Origin: Ruminococcus flavefaciens ATCC 19208
GTDB lineage: Bacteria; Bacillota; Clostridia; Oscillospirales; Ruminococcaceae
DNA: 64,000 bases
Direction of reading: 5' to 3'
Assembly (NCBI RefSeq): GCF_000518765.1
Contig: NZ_KI912491.1
Location: 123,002 to 187,001, forward strand
Position 1 is the stretch's first letter, and each line of letters begins with the position of its first letter. The translations under genes were made by a program, and so were the position numbers. The notes beneath the pieces were generated by a model that worked only from the letters and a program-made list of their open reading frames with translations, ran no database searches and had not been told where the DNA came from. Below are positions 40,134 to 49,382 of this stretch, piece by piece.

Positions 40134-41153
40134 TTACTCTTCCTCCTTTTTCTCAGTAGTTTTTTCAGACTCATCGGGTATCTCGTCAAGCAGCTCCTGA
40201 AGTCCGTTTTTCTTTACGGGGCGGTTGATGAGCTCGATGAATACGTTTTCAAGGTTAGGCTTGTCGGTATACATTTCAAGTATACTTACGCCGTTTTTGA
40301 GACAATCGGACATAATAGCGTCTCTTACAGTATCGGAATCGCCTTCAAGATCAACGGTAAAGGCATAGATGCTGCTGCCCTCGTCTTCGATCTTCTTCAG
40401 CTCCTTGACACCCTTGGTCATACCTATTACAGAAGCGGCTGTGTCCTTGTCGCCCTTTACCTTGATATGGAGGACAAGTGTAGAAGCCATAGACTTCTCA
40501 AGGTTCTCGATAGTGTCGATAGCTCTGATATCGCCTTTATTTATAATGATGACTCTGTCACATACTGCACTTACCTCGCTGAGGATATGCGAGCTGAAAA
40601 TGACGGAGTGCTCTTTTTTCAGATCCTTGATTATAGCACGTACCTCTGCTACCTGATTGGGGTCGAGACCGACTGTAGGCTCGTCAAGGATAAGGAACTT
40701 GGGATTGCCGAGAAGCGCCTGAGCGAATCCCACACGCTGCTTGTAGCCCTTTGAAAGGTTACGGATAAGCTTGCCCGAAACGTCCTTGATTTTGAGAAGT
40801 CCCATAACGCGCTCGATCTCCTTGCTGCGCTCACCTCTGGGAACTCTTTTGAGACCTGCACAGAAGGAAAGATATTCCTTTACCTTCATATCGGGGTATA
40901 CAGGCGGTATCTCGGGGAGATATCCGATATTACGCTTTGCCTTTAGAGGGTCTTTGGTTATGTCTGCACCGTAAATGGTGACAGTACCGTCAGACATGGG
41001 CAGATAGCCTGCGATCATGTTCATGGTTGTTGATTTTCCCGCACCGTTAGGTCCGAGAAAACCGAGGATCTCATTATCATTTATTGTAAAGCTTATATGA
41101 TTTACAGCACGGTTATTGCCGTAATACTTCGTAAGATTTTCAATATTAATCAT
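40134..41153 (-). CDS. ABC transporter ATP-binding protein (GldA-like)
   Basis: A 339-residue ATPase with Walker A GPNGAGKST, Q-loop region YLPEIPPVYPDM, signature LSKGYKQRV, Walker B FLILDEPTVGLDP and the switch His in FSSHILSE. A C-terminal extension (residues 220-339) is acidic at its end (SEKTTEKKEEE). ATG 41153 follows AAAGGAG by 7 bases; the upstream ATG is less likely. It heads the four-gene Gld-type operon. Confidence 0.94.
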   Translation of the reverse strand: MINIENLTKYYGNNRAVNHISFTINDNEILGFLGPNGAGKSTTMNMIAGYLPMSDGTVTIYGADITKDPLKAKRNIGYLPEIPPVYPDMKVKEYLSFCAGLKRVPRGERSKEIERVMGLLKIKDVSGKLIRNLSKGYKQRVGFAQALLGNPKFLILDEPTVGLDPNQVAEVRAIIKDLKKEHSVIFSSHILSEVSAVCDRVIIINKGDIRAIDTIENLEKSMASTLVLHIKVKGDKDTAASVIGMTKGVKELKKIEDEGSSIYAFTVDLEGDSDTVRDAIMSDCLKNGVSILEMYTDKPNLENVFIELINRPVKKNGLQELLDEIPDESEKTTEKKEEE

Positions 41154-41552
41154 GAGCTGCTCCTTTCCGATCAATAAATCAAATTTAACAAAAATCAGGT
41201 GCTATTATCTCATCATAGCATACTGCTATATTATCGCAGAATAATATTAACACAAGATGAATAAAAAATGAATAAAATGTTAATTCAAAGAATGGAGGGG
41301 GCGGACACCGCCTCCGTACACGTAATTCGACAGGTAAATCTTATAGCGAAAGTGTGAGGATTTTGTGAGAATTTATTGTAGGTAAGATGAATGTTGAGAA
41401 GTTTTGTTTTATTATGCAACTAATTAACAGATAGTTAGCATACGGGTTTTTCAGCCCTTTTCGGCGGTAGACAAAATGTACAAAAAAGCTTTTCCCTTTG
41501 TGTGCATTGCAACAAAATTGACTTTGCTCAAATGTGAAAACGAGGTAAACTG
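41154..41552. other. Non-coding gap between the Gld-type operon and GH48
   Basis: About 400 bases without a credible gene. A palindrome GGGGGCGGACACCGCCTCC (about 41297-41316) belongs to the family of GC-rich intergenic elements. A weak minus-strand promoter (TTGTGT, 16 bases, TAATAT, about 41235-41265) may drive the Gld-type operon. Confidence 0.45.
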
Positions 41553-41581
41553 TTGACACGAATTAAATTGTAGAATATAAT
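41553..41581 (+). promoter_or_regulatory. Promoter of the GH48 gene
   Basis: TTGACA (41553-41558), 17 bases, TATAAT (41576-41581). This is full consensus at both boxes and fits high expression. Confidence 0.93.
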
Positions 41582-41605
41582 AATCTTGAAAATAGTTTGA
41601 GAATT

Positions 41606-41694
41606 GTGTGCAGTCTGCGTGAAAATGCACACAGTGTACGAAGTATTTTCGTATGCACCCCCGAAAGTGCGAACCTTAGGGGGTAATCCATTTT
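41606..41694 (+). promoter_or_regulatory. Structured leader of GH48 with competing hairpins
   Basis: Three hairpins: GTGTGCA/TGCACAC (41606-41632), GTG-TACGAA/TTCGTA-TGCAC (41634-41658) and ACCCCC/GGGGGT (41657-41684). Six bases after the third comes a run of six T. Hairpins 2 and 3 share bases 41657-41658, so they exclude each other in full form. This could be an attenuator or a stabilising 5' structure. Confidence 0.45.
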
Positions 41695-41730
41695 TTAACC
41701 ACTATACTATTACGAGAGGGGTAAAAACAA

Positions 41731-44319
41731 ATGATAAGCAAAAAGAATAAGGCTCTCGCAGCTGGCGTTCTTGCAGCTGCAATGTCCGCAACCGCAGTTC
41801 TTCCTTCAATTGCTTCAGCTGCTGAAATTTCCAGCTATGCAAAGGAAAAGACTTATGCTGAGATGTTCTCGTCACTCTATGATGACGTTGTAACAAACGG
41901 TGTAAAGAACGGCTACCTCAGCTCACAGACAAATGGTTCAGGCTTTGGTATTCCTTACCATTCAGTTGAAACATTTATCGTTGAGGCTCCTGACTACGGT
42001 CACGAGACAACTTCAGAAGCTATGTCATACATTGTATGGATGGCTGCTATGCACGATGTTCTTGCAGAAAAGAACGTTATCAGCGGTTCTAAGGGCGACC
42101 TCAAGAAGGCTTGGAACACAATGGAAGCTATGATCCCTGGTTGGTCAAAGGCTCATGGCAGATCTGATATCGACTACGGTTCATTCTGGGAGCAGACAAA
42201 GGTTGAGGCTGACTCATCAGAAGAGTGCGATCAGCCAAGTGACTATCCTGCAAAGCAGGAAGGCGGTAAGGCTGCTAACCCACTTTATGAGACATTCAAG
42301 TCTGCATACAGCAGTGACGAAGGTTACTACCTTATGAACTGGCTCGCTGACGTTGATGACTGGTATGGATTCAGCAAGGGCACAGCAGGCGAAGGCAAGT
42401 TCACATTTATCAATACATTCCAGAGAGGTGAACAGGAGTCTTGTTTCGAGACTGTTCCTGCTCCTTGTCTTGAAGAGCTCCTTTGGGGTGACACAACAAA
42501 GAACGGCAATGACGGTAACGGTATCAAGGCTATCTTCAACGGTCACAACAAGGTTCCTTCACAGTATTCATTCACAAACGCTCCTGACGCTGAGGATCGT
42601 TGTATCCACGCTGTATACTTTGCAAACCAGTACAACGCAGGTGATTCTTCTGTATCTGCTCTCGCAGGTAAGATGGGTGACCAGTGCCGTAACGACATGT
42701 TTGATAAGTATTACAAGAAGATCGCAGAGGATACAAAACTCACAAGCTCTGCTGTAACAGGCAACGGCGGTCAGCACTACCTCATGGGCTGGTATACAGC
42801 TTGGGGCGGAGCTCTCTTTGCTGATTACGGCGATTACGGCTGGGCTTGGCAGATCGGCTGCTCACACTCACATCAGTTCTATCAGAACCCACTTGCTGCT
42901 TATGGTCTTCTCTATGATTCATCTATCAATGCTGGTATGAAGGCTAAGGGCGCAACAGATGACTATACAGAGTCTCTCAAGAGACAGATCGAAATGTATC
43001 AGTGGCTCCAGTCAGTTGACGGTCCTTTCGCTGGTGGTTGTACAAACAGCTGGAGAGGTCGTTACGAGACATATCCTTCAGGTCACGCTACATTCTATAA
43101 GATGGCTTATGTTCCACATCCTGTATACGCTGACCCAGGTTCAAACCACTGGATCGGTAACCAGGTATGGTCAACACAGCGTCTTGCTGAGCTTTACTAC
43201 TATGTAGTAACTAACGGCGACAAGTCCAACCAGACATACGGCGGTCTCAGCCTTGAGGATGCTCTTGACAAGCTCCTTACAAGATGGGTTGAGTGGTTCG
43301 AGAAGAACACTAAGTTCGATTACGAGGATGAGTCCGGTAATATGCATACATACGCTATCCCATCAACTCTTGACTGGGGTTCAAGCGATACAGACTATAC
43401 TTGCACACCTGATACTTGGACAGGTACATACAATGAGGACGGCAACCAGAAGCTCCACTGTGAGATCAAGGGCTATGGTCAGGGTGACGTAGGATGCGTA
43501 TCCTCACTCTGTAACTCACTTATGTACTATGCTAAGGCTAAGGGCGTTGATCCTTCATTCGCAAAGAAGGAAGGCACATCTGTTGCTGAAAAGGCACTTT
43601 ACCTTGCTAACAGACTCCTTTCATATCAGTACTATGAGGGACGTGACGAGATCGGTATCACATTTACTGATTCTAACCCAAGCCTCAAGAGAGTATACGA
43701 AGAAAAGGTTTATATCCCTGATTTCTATAAGGGCGAGATGCCTGATGGTTCTAAGCTTGAGCCGGGCGCTACATTCTCATCAATCCGTAAGAGCTACGAG
43801 AAGGATAAGATGTGGCAGGAGTGCAAGGAGTACTACGAGGGCAAGGGTACAGATAACAACGGCGACGGCGTTGTTGACTGCGGCGACTATCAGTTCCAGT
43901 ATCACAGATTCTGGCATGCTGGTGACGCTACTGTTGCTTACGGTACAATGGCACTTCTCTATCCTGAGGTTGAGCCAATTATTCCTGGCAGCACAACACC
44001 TCAGACGACAACTACAACAACAACTACTACAACTACAACAGTTACTACAACTGTTTCTGATAAGACTCCTACAGTTACTGTATGGGGCGACGCAAACTGC
44101 GACGGCGATGTAGATATGTCTGATATCGTTCTTATCATGCAGAGCCTTGCTAACCCGAACAAGTACGGTGAGGGCGGTACAGATAAGTCTGCTATCACAG
44201 CACAGGGTAAGGCAAACGCTGACGTTGATACATCAAGCAAGGGCATCACAACTCAGGACGCAGTTCGTATCCAGAACTACCTCCTCAACAAGATCTCTTC
44301 ACTTGATCCAACTAAGTAA
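41731..44319 (+). CDS. cel48A: GH48 reducing-end exoglucanase with dockerin
   Basis: An 862-residue secreted cellulosomal cellulase. It has a signal peptide (to about residue 30, ending IASAAE) and a GH48 domain from about 35 to 750. The GH48 stretches include SYIVWMAAMHDV, FINTFQRGEQESCFETVP, HYLMGWYTAWGG, SHQFYQNPLAAYG, WKMAYVPHP-type, and HRFWHAGDATVAYG. A Thr linker (about 755-785) and a C-terminal dockerin (DANCDGDVDMSDIVLI and ADVDTSSKGITTQDAV) follow. It acts processively on cellulose from the reducing end. The dockerin differs clearly from the DSVDAS-type dockerins elsewhere in the window. Codon use is highly biased. Confidence 0.97.
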   Translation: MISKKNKALAAGVLAAAMSATAVLPSIASAAEISSYAKEKTYAEMFSSLYDDVVTNGVKNGYLSSQTNGSGFGIPYHSVETFIVEAPDYGHETTSEAMSYIVWMAAMHDVLAEKNVISGSKGDLKKAWNTMEAMIPGWSKAHGRSDIDYGSFWEQTKVEADSSEECDQPSDYPAKQEGGKAANPLYETFKSAYSSDEGYYLMNWLADVDDWYGFSKGTAGEGKFTFINTFQRGEQESCFETVPAPCLEELLWGDTTKNGNDGNGIKAIFNGHNKVPSQYSFTNAPDAEDRCIHAVYFANQYNAGDSSVSALAGKMGDQCRNDMFDKYYKKIAEDTKLTSSAVTGNGGQHYLMGWYTAWGGALFADYGDYGWAWQIGCSHSHQFYQNPLAAYGLLYDSSINAGMKAKGATDDYTESLKRQIEMYQWLQSVDGPFAGGCTNSWRGRYETYPSGHATFYKMAYVPHPVYADPGSNHWIGNQVWSTQRLAELYYYVVTNGDKSNQTYGGLSLEDALDKLLTRWVEWFEKNTKFDYEDESGNMHTYAIPSTLDWGSSDTDYTCTPDTWTGTYNEDGNQKLHCEIKGYGQGDVGCVSSLCNSLMYYAKAKGVDPSFAKKEGTSVAEKALYLANRLLSYQYYEGRDEIGITFTDSNPSLKRVYEEKVYIPDFYKGEMPDGSKLEPGATFSSIRKSYEKDKMWQECKEYYEGKGTDNNGDGVVDCGDYQFQYHRFWHAGDATVAYGTMALLYPEVEPIIPGSTTPQTTTTTTTTTTTTVTTTVSDKTPTVTVWGDANCDGDVDMSDIVLIMQSLANPNKYGEGGTDKSAITAQGKANADVDTSSKGITTQDAVRIQNYLLNKISSLDPTK

Positions 44320-44343
44320 TTATTATTTATAATTAAGTAGTTT

Positions 44344-44378
44344 AAAGCTGCACGGTTTTACCGTGCAGCTTTTTATTT
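44344..44378 (+). terminator. Terminator of GH48
   Basis: AAAGCTGCACGGT pairs with ACCGTGCAGCTTT (loop TTT), then TTATTTTT. Confidence 0.93.
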
Positions 44379-44417
44379 TTATAAAATGGACTATCCCCAA
44401 TATTTTCAGAAAAATGC

Positions 44418-44446
44418 TTGCATTTTAATGCAAATAATGATATAAT
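44418..44446 (+). promoter_or_regulatory. Promoter of the yicC-remA-gmk operon
   Basis: TTGCAT (44418-44423), 17 bases, TATAAT (44441-44446). The predicted start point near 44453 makes an ATG start at 44464 unlikely and supports GTG 44500. Confidence 0.8.
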
Positions 44447-44499
44447 ATTATAATAGCATATTTATGCGAAAAAATATTCCTAAGAAAGCAGGCGATAGG

Positions 44500-45378
44500 G
44501 TGCTTAGAAGTATGACAGGCTACGGAAGAGCGCAGCAGATCCTTAATGGACGCGATATCCTTGTTGAGGTACGCTCCGTTAATCATAGATATTACGAATA
44601 TTCATCAAGAGTTCCCAGAACCTACAGCTACATAGATGAAAAGCTGAAGGCTCTGCTCAAAACAAGCATTTCACGCGGTAAAGTAGAAGTATCCGTAACC
44701 ATAAATAACATCGAAGGCAAAGATACCGAGATCGCTGTTAACAAGGGCGCGGCTGAGGGATATGTGAATGCTCTCAGAAGCATTGCCGACGAGCTTGGTG
44801 TTGAGGACGATATCACTCTTTCAAAGCTTATGAAGCTCCCTGATATATTCAATATACAGAAAACTCCCGATGACGAGGAGCAGGTCTGGGACGACGTTTC
44901 AAAGGTAGCTTCCGAGGCTATAAGCAAATTCGTTGAAATGCGTCAGACAGAGGGTGAACGCCTTAAAGCCGACATAATCGAAAAGGCTGAGGGCATACTT
45001 AAAATGGTATCAAAGGTCGAGGAGCTTTCTCCGCAGACCGTTGAAAACTACAGAAACAGACTTTACAAGAAGCTCAGCGAAGTCCTTGAAGGCAAGGATA
45101 TAGACGATCAGCGAGTTCTTACAGAGGCTGCTGTTTTCGCAGAGAAAATAGCCGTTGACGAGGAGACTGTAAGACTCCGCAGCCATATCTCTCAGCTTGA
45201 GACTATGGTATCGGGCGATGACGCAGTCGGCAGAAAGCTTGACTTCATCGTGCAGGAAATGAACCGTGAGGTAAATACTATCGGCTCGAAAGCTCAGGAT
45301 CTCAATATCACCAAGGTGGTAGTCGATATGAAGGCTGAGATCGAGAAGATACGTGAACAGATCCAGAATGTAGAGTAA
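44500..45378 (+). CDS. yicC: YicC-family endoribonuclease
   Basis: A 292-residue protein beginning LRSMTGYGRAQ, as YicC proteins do. Other family stretches: VEVRSVNHRYYEYSSRVP, EDITL-type, and the C-terminal REVNTIGSKAQD and DMKAEIEKIREQIQN. Escherichia coli YicC degrades a small RNA, and the family is classed as a stress-linked endoribonuclease. The GTG 44500 start gives the standard length. First gene of the long operon to 58125. Confidence 0.92.
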   Translation: MLRSMTGYGRAQQILNGRDILVEVRSVNHRYYEYSSRVPRTYSYIDEKLKALLKTSISRGKVEVSVTINNIEGKDTEIAVNKGAAEGYVNALRSIADELGVEDDITLSKLMKLPDIFNIQKTPDDEEQVWDDVSKVASEAISKFVEMRQTEGERLKADIIEKAEGILKMVSKVEELSPQTVENYRNRLYKKLSEVLEGKDIDDQRVLTEAAVFAEKIAVDEETVRLRSHISQLETMVSGDDAVGRKLDFIVQEMNREVNTIGSKAQDLNITKVVVDMKAEIEKIREQIQNVE

Positions 45379-45384
45379 CAGAAT

Positions 45385-45642
45385 ATGAAGCTTATAAATA
45401 TAGGTTACGGAAATATGGTGTCCGCTGACAGGATAGTTACTATAGTAAGTCCCGAGTCAGCTCCCATAAAACGCCTCGTTCAGGAGGCGCGCGATGACGG
45501 CAGAGCTGTTGACGCTACCTACGGAAGAAAAACAAGAGCCGTAATGATAATGGACAGCGGTCATATTATCCTTTCATCACTCATTACCGAGACTCTTGCT
45601 GCAAGAATAAACGGTTCAGGAGGAGCTGATGACGATGAATAA
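45385..45642 (+). CDS. remA: Extracellular matrix regulator RemA (DUF370)
   Basis: An 85-residue protein: [28 protein letters not shown] is nearly diagnostic for RemA. In Bacillus it forms ring-shaped DNA-binding oligomers and activates matrix genes. Its position between yicC and gmk is the conserved Firmicutes order. The end overlaps the gmk start. Confidence 0.95.
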   Translation: MKLINIGYGNMVSADRIVTIVSPESAPIKRLVQEARDDGRAVDATYGRKTRAVMIMDSGHIILSSLITETLAARINGSGGADDDE

Positions 45643-46240
45643 AGGCAGACTTATTGTATTTTCCGCTCCGTCGGGCTGCGGAAAAGGCACAATGCTGGAG
45701 GAGATACTGAAGGACGAGCGTTTTGCTGTATCTGTTTCGGCAACTACAAGAGCTCCCAGAGAGGGCGAAAAGGACGGAGTGAATTATCACTTCCTTACCC
45801 GCGAGGACTTTGAACAGCGTATCGCTGACGGCAAGTTCATTGAACACGCCGAGTACTGCCAGAACCTTTACGGTACACTTTCAAGCGAGGTTGACGGCAG
45901 ACTCGAAAAAGGACTCAATGTCATTCTTGAAATAGAGCCTCAGGGCGCAATGAAAATACGCGAAAAGCGTCCAGATGCACTGTTTATATTCATAGTTCCG
46001 CCTTCAATAGGTGAACTCCGCCGCAGACTCAAAAAGCGCGGCACAGAGACCGATGAGGTCATAGAAGAGCGTGTTTCAAAGGCTGCATGGGAGATATCTC
46101 AGGCTGAGAAATACGATTACATCATTGTCAATGACGCCCTTGAGGACGCAATAAGCGACTTCTTCGCAGTTATACGCGGAGAGCAGCTTAAAAAAGAGTT
46201 TTCGGGCGATATTATAGAAGAGGTGCTTAAAAATGCTTAG
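45629..46240 (+). CDS. gmk: Guanylate kinase
   Basis: A 203-residue nucleotide kinase that makes GDP from GMP. P-loop [14 protein letters not shown]-binding [19 protein letters not shown], and the [11 protein letters not shown] core. ATG 45629 overlaps remA; ATG 45635 is also possible, since the AGGAGGAG site is 5 or 11 bases away. rpoZ starts within its last codons. Confidence 0.96.
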   Translation: MTMNKGRLIVFSAPSGCGKGTMLEEILKDERFAVSVSATTRAPREGEKDGVNYHFLTREDFEQRIADGKFIEHAEYCQNLYGTLSSEVDGRLEKGLNVILEIEPQGAMKIREKRPDALFIFIVPPSIGELRRRLKKRGTETDEVIEERVSKAAWEISQAEKYDYIIVNDALEDAISDFFAVIRGEQLKKEFSGDIIEEVLKNA

Positions 46241-46442
46241 ACCTGCAGTAAATCAGATCATCACAAAGAATGAGAGCTGTTATTCACTCGTTATTGCTGT
46301 TGCAAAGCGTGCAAGACAGATCACAGAGGAACTCTACGAGAACGGCGAGACTCTTGAGGAGAAGCCTGTAAAGACAGCAGTTGAGGAGCTTGCAAGCGGA
46401 AAGTGCAAGATAGTAAGCACTGTTCCACAGAGCAACGAGTAA
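46233..46442 (+). CDS. rpoZ: RNA polymerase omega subunit
   Basis: A 69-residue protein, AVNQIITKNESCYSLVIAVAKRARQI, with the conserved helix that clamps the beta' subunit, and EKPVKTAVEELASGK. Overlaps gmk by 8 bases, and its stop codon overlaps the priA start (TAATG). Confidence 0.94.
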   Translation: MLRPAVNQIITKNESCYSLVIAVAKRARQITEELYENGETLEEKPVKTAVEELASGKCKIVSTVPQSNE

Positions 46443-48892
46443 TGCCCCTTATTGCGGAGACCGCAGTCAGCGGAACAGCCTATTCATTTGATATGCTGTT
46501 CAGCTATGCTGTTCCCGAAAAGCTGAAAGCGGATATCGCCTGCGGTTGCAGAGTGCTTGTACCTTTCGGCAAGGGGAACAAACGCAGGATAGGTGTGGTC
46601 ATGAAGCTCTCCGAGGAGGATAAAAAGGGACTGAAATCCCTTGTGTCACTTGTGGACGAAGAACCTGTTATTTCGGAGGAGCTTCTCAGACTTGCCCTGT
46701 ACGTAAGAGAGCATACCTTCTGCACTTATTTTGATGCAGTAAAAGCCATGCTCCCGCCTGCAATGAGCGTGAGCGCGAAAGAAACGTTCAGGCTTGTTAA
46801 GAATTTCACGGATATATCTTCTCTCAGTAATGAGGCAGCCGAGCTTCTGGAAATACTTTCGGGTACGGCAGGAAGCAAGGAGCTGAATGAGCTGATAGAG
46901 AAGCATATAATAGATAATGGCAGACATCTTCCCGATGAGCTGTGCGACGCAGGCGCTCTGGAATCGGACAACGTTTTCAGGCAGGCTGTGGGCGATGCGG
47001 CAGTTAGAATGGTGCGCCTGACAGAAAAGTATATGAGTGCTCCCGAGGGCTTCGAGCTTACTCCCAAGCAGAAGAAGGTAGCTGATTTTCTTGAAGAATT
47101 CGGCTCTGCTGCCGTAAGGGAAGCTGCGTATATGTGCGGAGTTACCGATGCGGTAGTGAAGCGTCTTTGCGCAAACGGAGCAGCCGAGGAATACGAAGCC
47201 GAGGTGCTGAGAAGAGTAGAGGGCGATACGGACGAGAAAAGAAGTCCGCAGGATATAGTCCTTTCAGATGAACAGCAGAAGGCTCACGATACCGTGCTTG
47301 CTCAGCTTTTTGAGAGAAAGCCTGCGGTGTTCCTGCTTCACGGTGTAACGGGAAGCGGCAAGACCTCGGTATTTGAGAAGCTCATAGACGATACTGTAAA
47401 AATGGGACGGCAGGCAATGCTGCTCATTCCCGAAATAGGTCTCACACCACAGATACTGAAGCGATTCCGTTCGCTTTTCGGTGAGAGGGTAGCTGTTATA
47501 CACAGCGGACTGTCACTGGGACAGAGACTTGACGAATACAAGAGAATAAAACGGGGCGACGCGGATATCGTAATTGGTACGAGAAGCGCGGTATTTGCTC
47601 CGCTCAGCAATATCGGACTCATCATTATAGATGAGGAGGGTGAGCGTTCCTATAAATCGGACAGTTCGCCCAGATATTCCACACATGATATCGCCAAGCA
47701 GCGATGTGCTTATCATAAGTCCGCACTTCTGCTCGCTTCGGCTACACCTTCGATCGAGAGCTATTACCTCGCCGAAAGAGGAGCATACAGGCTTCTCGAA
47801 ATGAAGGAGCGTTATCAGAATTCGCCTTTGCCTGAGGTGAGTATCATTGATATGAACCTTGAGCGTGAGGCAGGCAACCGTACGGAATTCAGCCGCAGAC
47901 TTGCGGAGGAGATAAGCCTTAATCTGAAAAACGGTGAGCAGTCTATACTGCTTCTCAACAGGCGAGGCTATCACACTATCATAAGCTGCTGCGACTGTTA
48001 TCAGCCGCTGTATTGCCCGAATTGCTCGGTACCGCTGACATACCACAAAAAAAACAACAAGCTGATGTGCCACTACTGCGGCTACGTCAGTGACCCTGTG
48101 GAGGAGTGCCCTTCCTGCGGCTCGAAGCACCTTAAAAATATGGGCTTCGGCACACAGAAGCTTGAAGAGGAGCTTTCCACATTCTTTCCGAATGCGCGTA
48201 TACTGCGCATGGACGCTGATACAACATTTTCACGTTATTCCTATGAGAAAAGCTTCAAGGAATTCCGTGAGGGAAAATATGACATAATGATAGGTACTCA
48301 GATGATAGGCAAGGGACTGGATTTCCCCGATGTTACGCTGGTGGGCGTATTGTCGGTGGATAAGGCTCTGTATGCAGGGGATTTCCGAAGCTATGAGCGC
48401 ACCTTCTCACTCATTACTCAGGTGGTGGGGCGAGGCGGTCGCGGTGAGCGCAAGGGCCGAGCTATATTGCAGACCTTCATTCCCGAGCACTATATCATGA
48501 ACCTTGCGGCAGCGCAGGACTATAAGGGCTTCTACAATGAAGAGATAGCCATACGCCGCGCAATGATATTTCCGCCGCTGTGCGATATGTGCATATTCTG
48601 CTTTGCAGGCGGTGAGGACTTTTCCGTAAAAAACGGCGCGGACGCTGTTCTGAGACTTATGAACGATAAGCTCAGGGAGCTTCAGCCGAAAACTCCCGTG
48701 CGCGTACTTGGTCCTGTGAGATGCTCTTACGGCAGGATAAACGGTAAGTACCGTTACAGGATAATAATGAAATGCAAGAACAATTCCGAAATGAGGGACT
48801 ATATAAGCGGAGTCCTTACAGAGTCGGCAAAGCTGAAAGAGATGAAAGGTATTGCCCTGTATGCCGATATGAACGGCGATGTGGGCGTATGA
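46442..48892 (+). CDS. priA: Primosomal replication helicase PriA
   Basis: An 816-residue helicase that restarts stalled replication forks. N-terminal DNA-binding part, Walker A HGVTGSGKTSVF, DEEG box IIDEEGERSYKSD, and the zinc-binding block between motifs IV and V (CCDCYQPLYCPNC, CHYCGY, CPSCGS). GMIGKGLDFP-type and QVVGRGGR motifs follow. ATG 46442 overlaps the rpoZ stop. coaBC, which sits between rpoZ and priA in Bacillus, is absent here. Confidence 0.96.
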   Translation: MPLIAETAVSGTAYSFDMLFSYAVPEKLKADIACGCRVLVPFGKGNKRRIGVVMKLSEEDKKGLKSLVSLVDEEPVISEELLRLALYVREHTFCTYFDAVKAMLPPAMSVSAKETFRLVKNFTDISSLSNEAAELLEILSGTAGSKELNELIEKHIIDNGRHLPDELCDAGALESDNVFRQAVGDAAVRMVRLTEKYMSAPEGFELTPKQKKVADFLEEFGSAAVREAAYMCGVTDAVVKRLCANGAAEEYEAEVLRRVEGDTDEKRSPQDIVLSDEQQKAHDTVLAQLFERKPAVFLLHGVTGSGKTSVFEKLIDDTVKMGRQAMLLIPEIGLTPQILKRFRSLFGERVAVIHSGLSLGQRLDEYKRIKRGDADIVIGTRSAVFAPLSNIGLIIIDEEGERSYKSDSSPRYSTHDIAKQRCAYHKSALLLASATPSIESYYLAERGAYRLLEMKERYQNSPLPEVSIIDMNLEREAGNRTEFSRRLAEEISLNLKNGEQSILLLNRRGYHTIISCCDCYQPLYCPNCSVPLTYHKKNNKLMCHYCGYVSDPVEECPSCGSKHLKNMGFGTQKLEEELSTFFPNARILRMDADTTFSRYSYEKSFKEFREGKYDIMIGTQMIGKGLDFPDVTLVGVLSVDKALYAGDFRSYERTFSLITQVVGRGGRGERKGRAILQTFIPEHYIMNLAAAQDYKGFYNEEIAIRRAMIFPPLCDMCIFCFAGGEDFSVKNGADAVLRLMNDKLRELQPKTPVRVLGPVRCSYGRINGKYRYRIIMKCKNNSEMRDYISGVLTESAKLKEMKGIALYADMNGDVGV

Positions 48893-48911
48893 GAGAAAAG
48901 GATAGGATAAA

Positions 48912-49382
48912 ATGGCACTTAGAAGAATTTTAACCGATAAGGACGAGGTACTCCACAAGGTTTGCAAGCCTGTGGATAAGTTTGACGAAAAGCTTGCGCA
49001 GCTTCTCGATGATATGCATGAGACTCTCGACAAGGCTGAGGGCGTTGGTCTTGCAGCTCCGCAGATAGGCATATGCAGAAGAATATTCATCATGCATCTT
49101 GATGAAAATGATATCGTGGAGGCTATAAATCCCGAAGTTACCAAAAAAGAGGGTAAACAGCGTGTGCAGGAGGGCTGTCTTTCATGCCCGAATGTATGGG
49201 GCTATGTTACAAGACCTATGAGCTGTCACCTGAAAGCTCAGGACAGGAACGGAAACTGGTTCGAGCGCGATTTCACAGAGCTCGGCGCACAGTGTACATG
49301 CCATGAGAACGACCACCTTGACGGTCATATATTCACAGAAATAGTCGAAGAATTCTTTGTACCAGAGGAGCCTAAAAAATGA
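48912..49382 (+). CDS. def: Peptide deformylase
   Basis: A 156-residue metalloenzyme that removes the formyl group from new proteins. The three motifs are GVGLAAPQIG, EGCLSCPN and CHENDHLDG (metal ligands Cys, His, His with catalytic Glu). Overlaps fmt by four bases (ATGA). Confidence 0.97.
   Translation: MALRRILTDKDEVLHKVCKPVDKFDEKLAQLLDDMHETLDKAEGVGLAAPQIGICRRIFIMHLDENDIVEAINPEVTKKEGKQRVQEGCLSCPNVWGYVTRPMSCHLKAQDRNGNWFERDFTELGAQCTCHENDHLDGHIFTEIVEEFFVPEEPKK

Noticed and set aside
44464..44499. ATG start for yicC at 44464
   Set aside because: It is about 11 bases from the predicted transcription start and has no ribosome-binding site; GTG 44500 gives the usual length and N-terminus.
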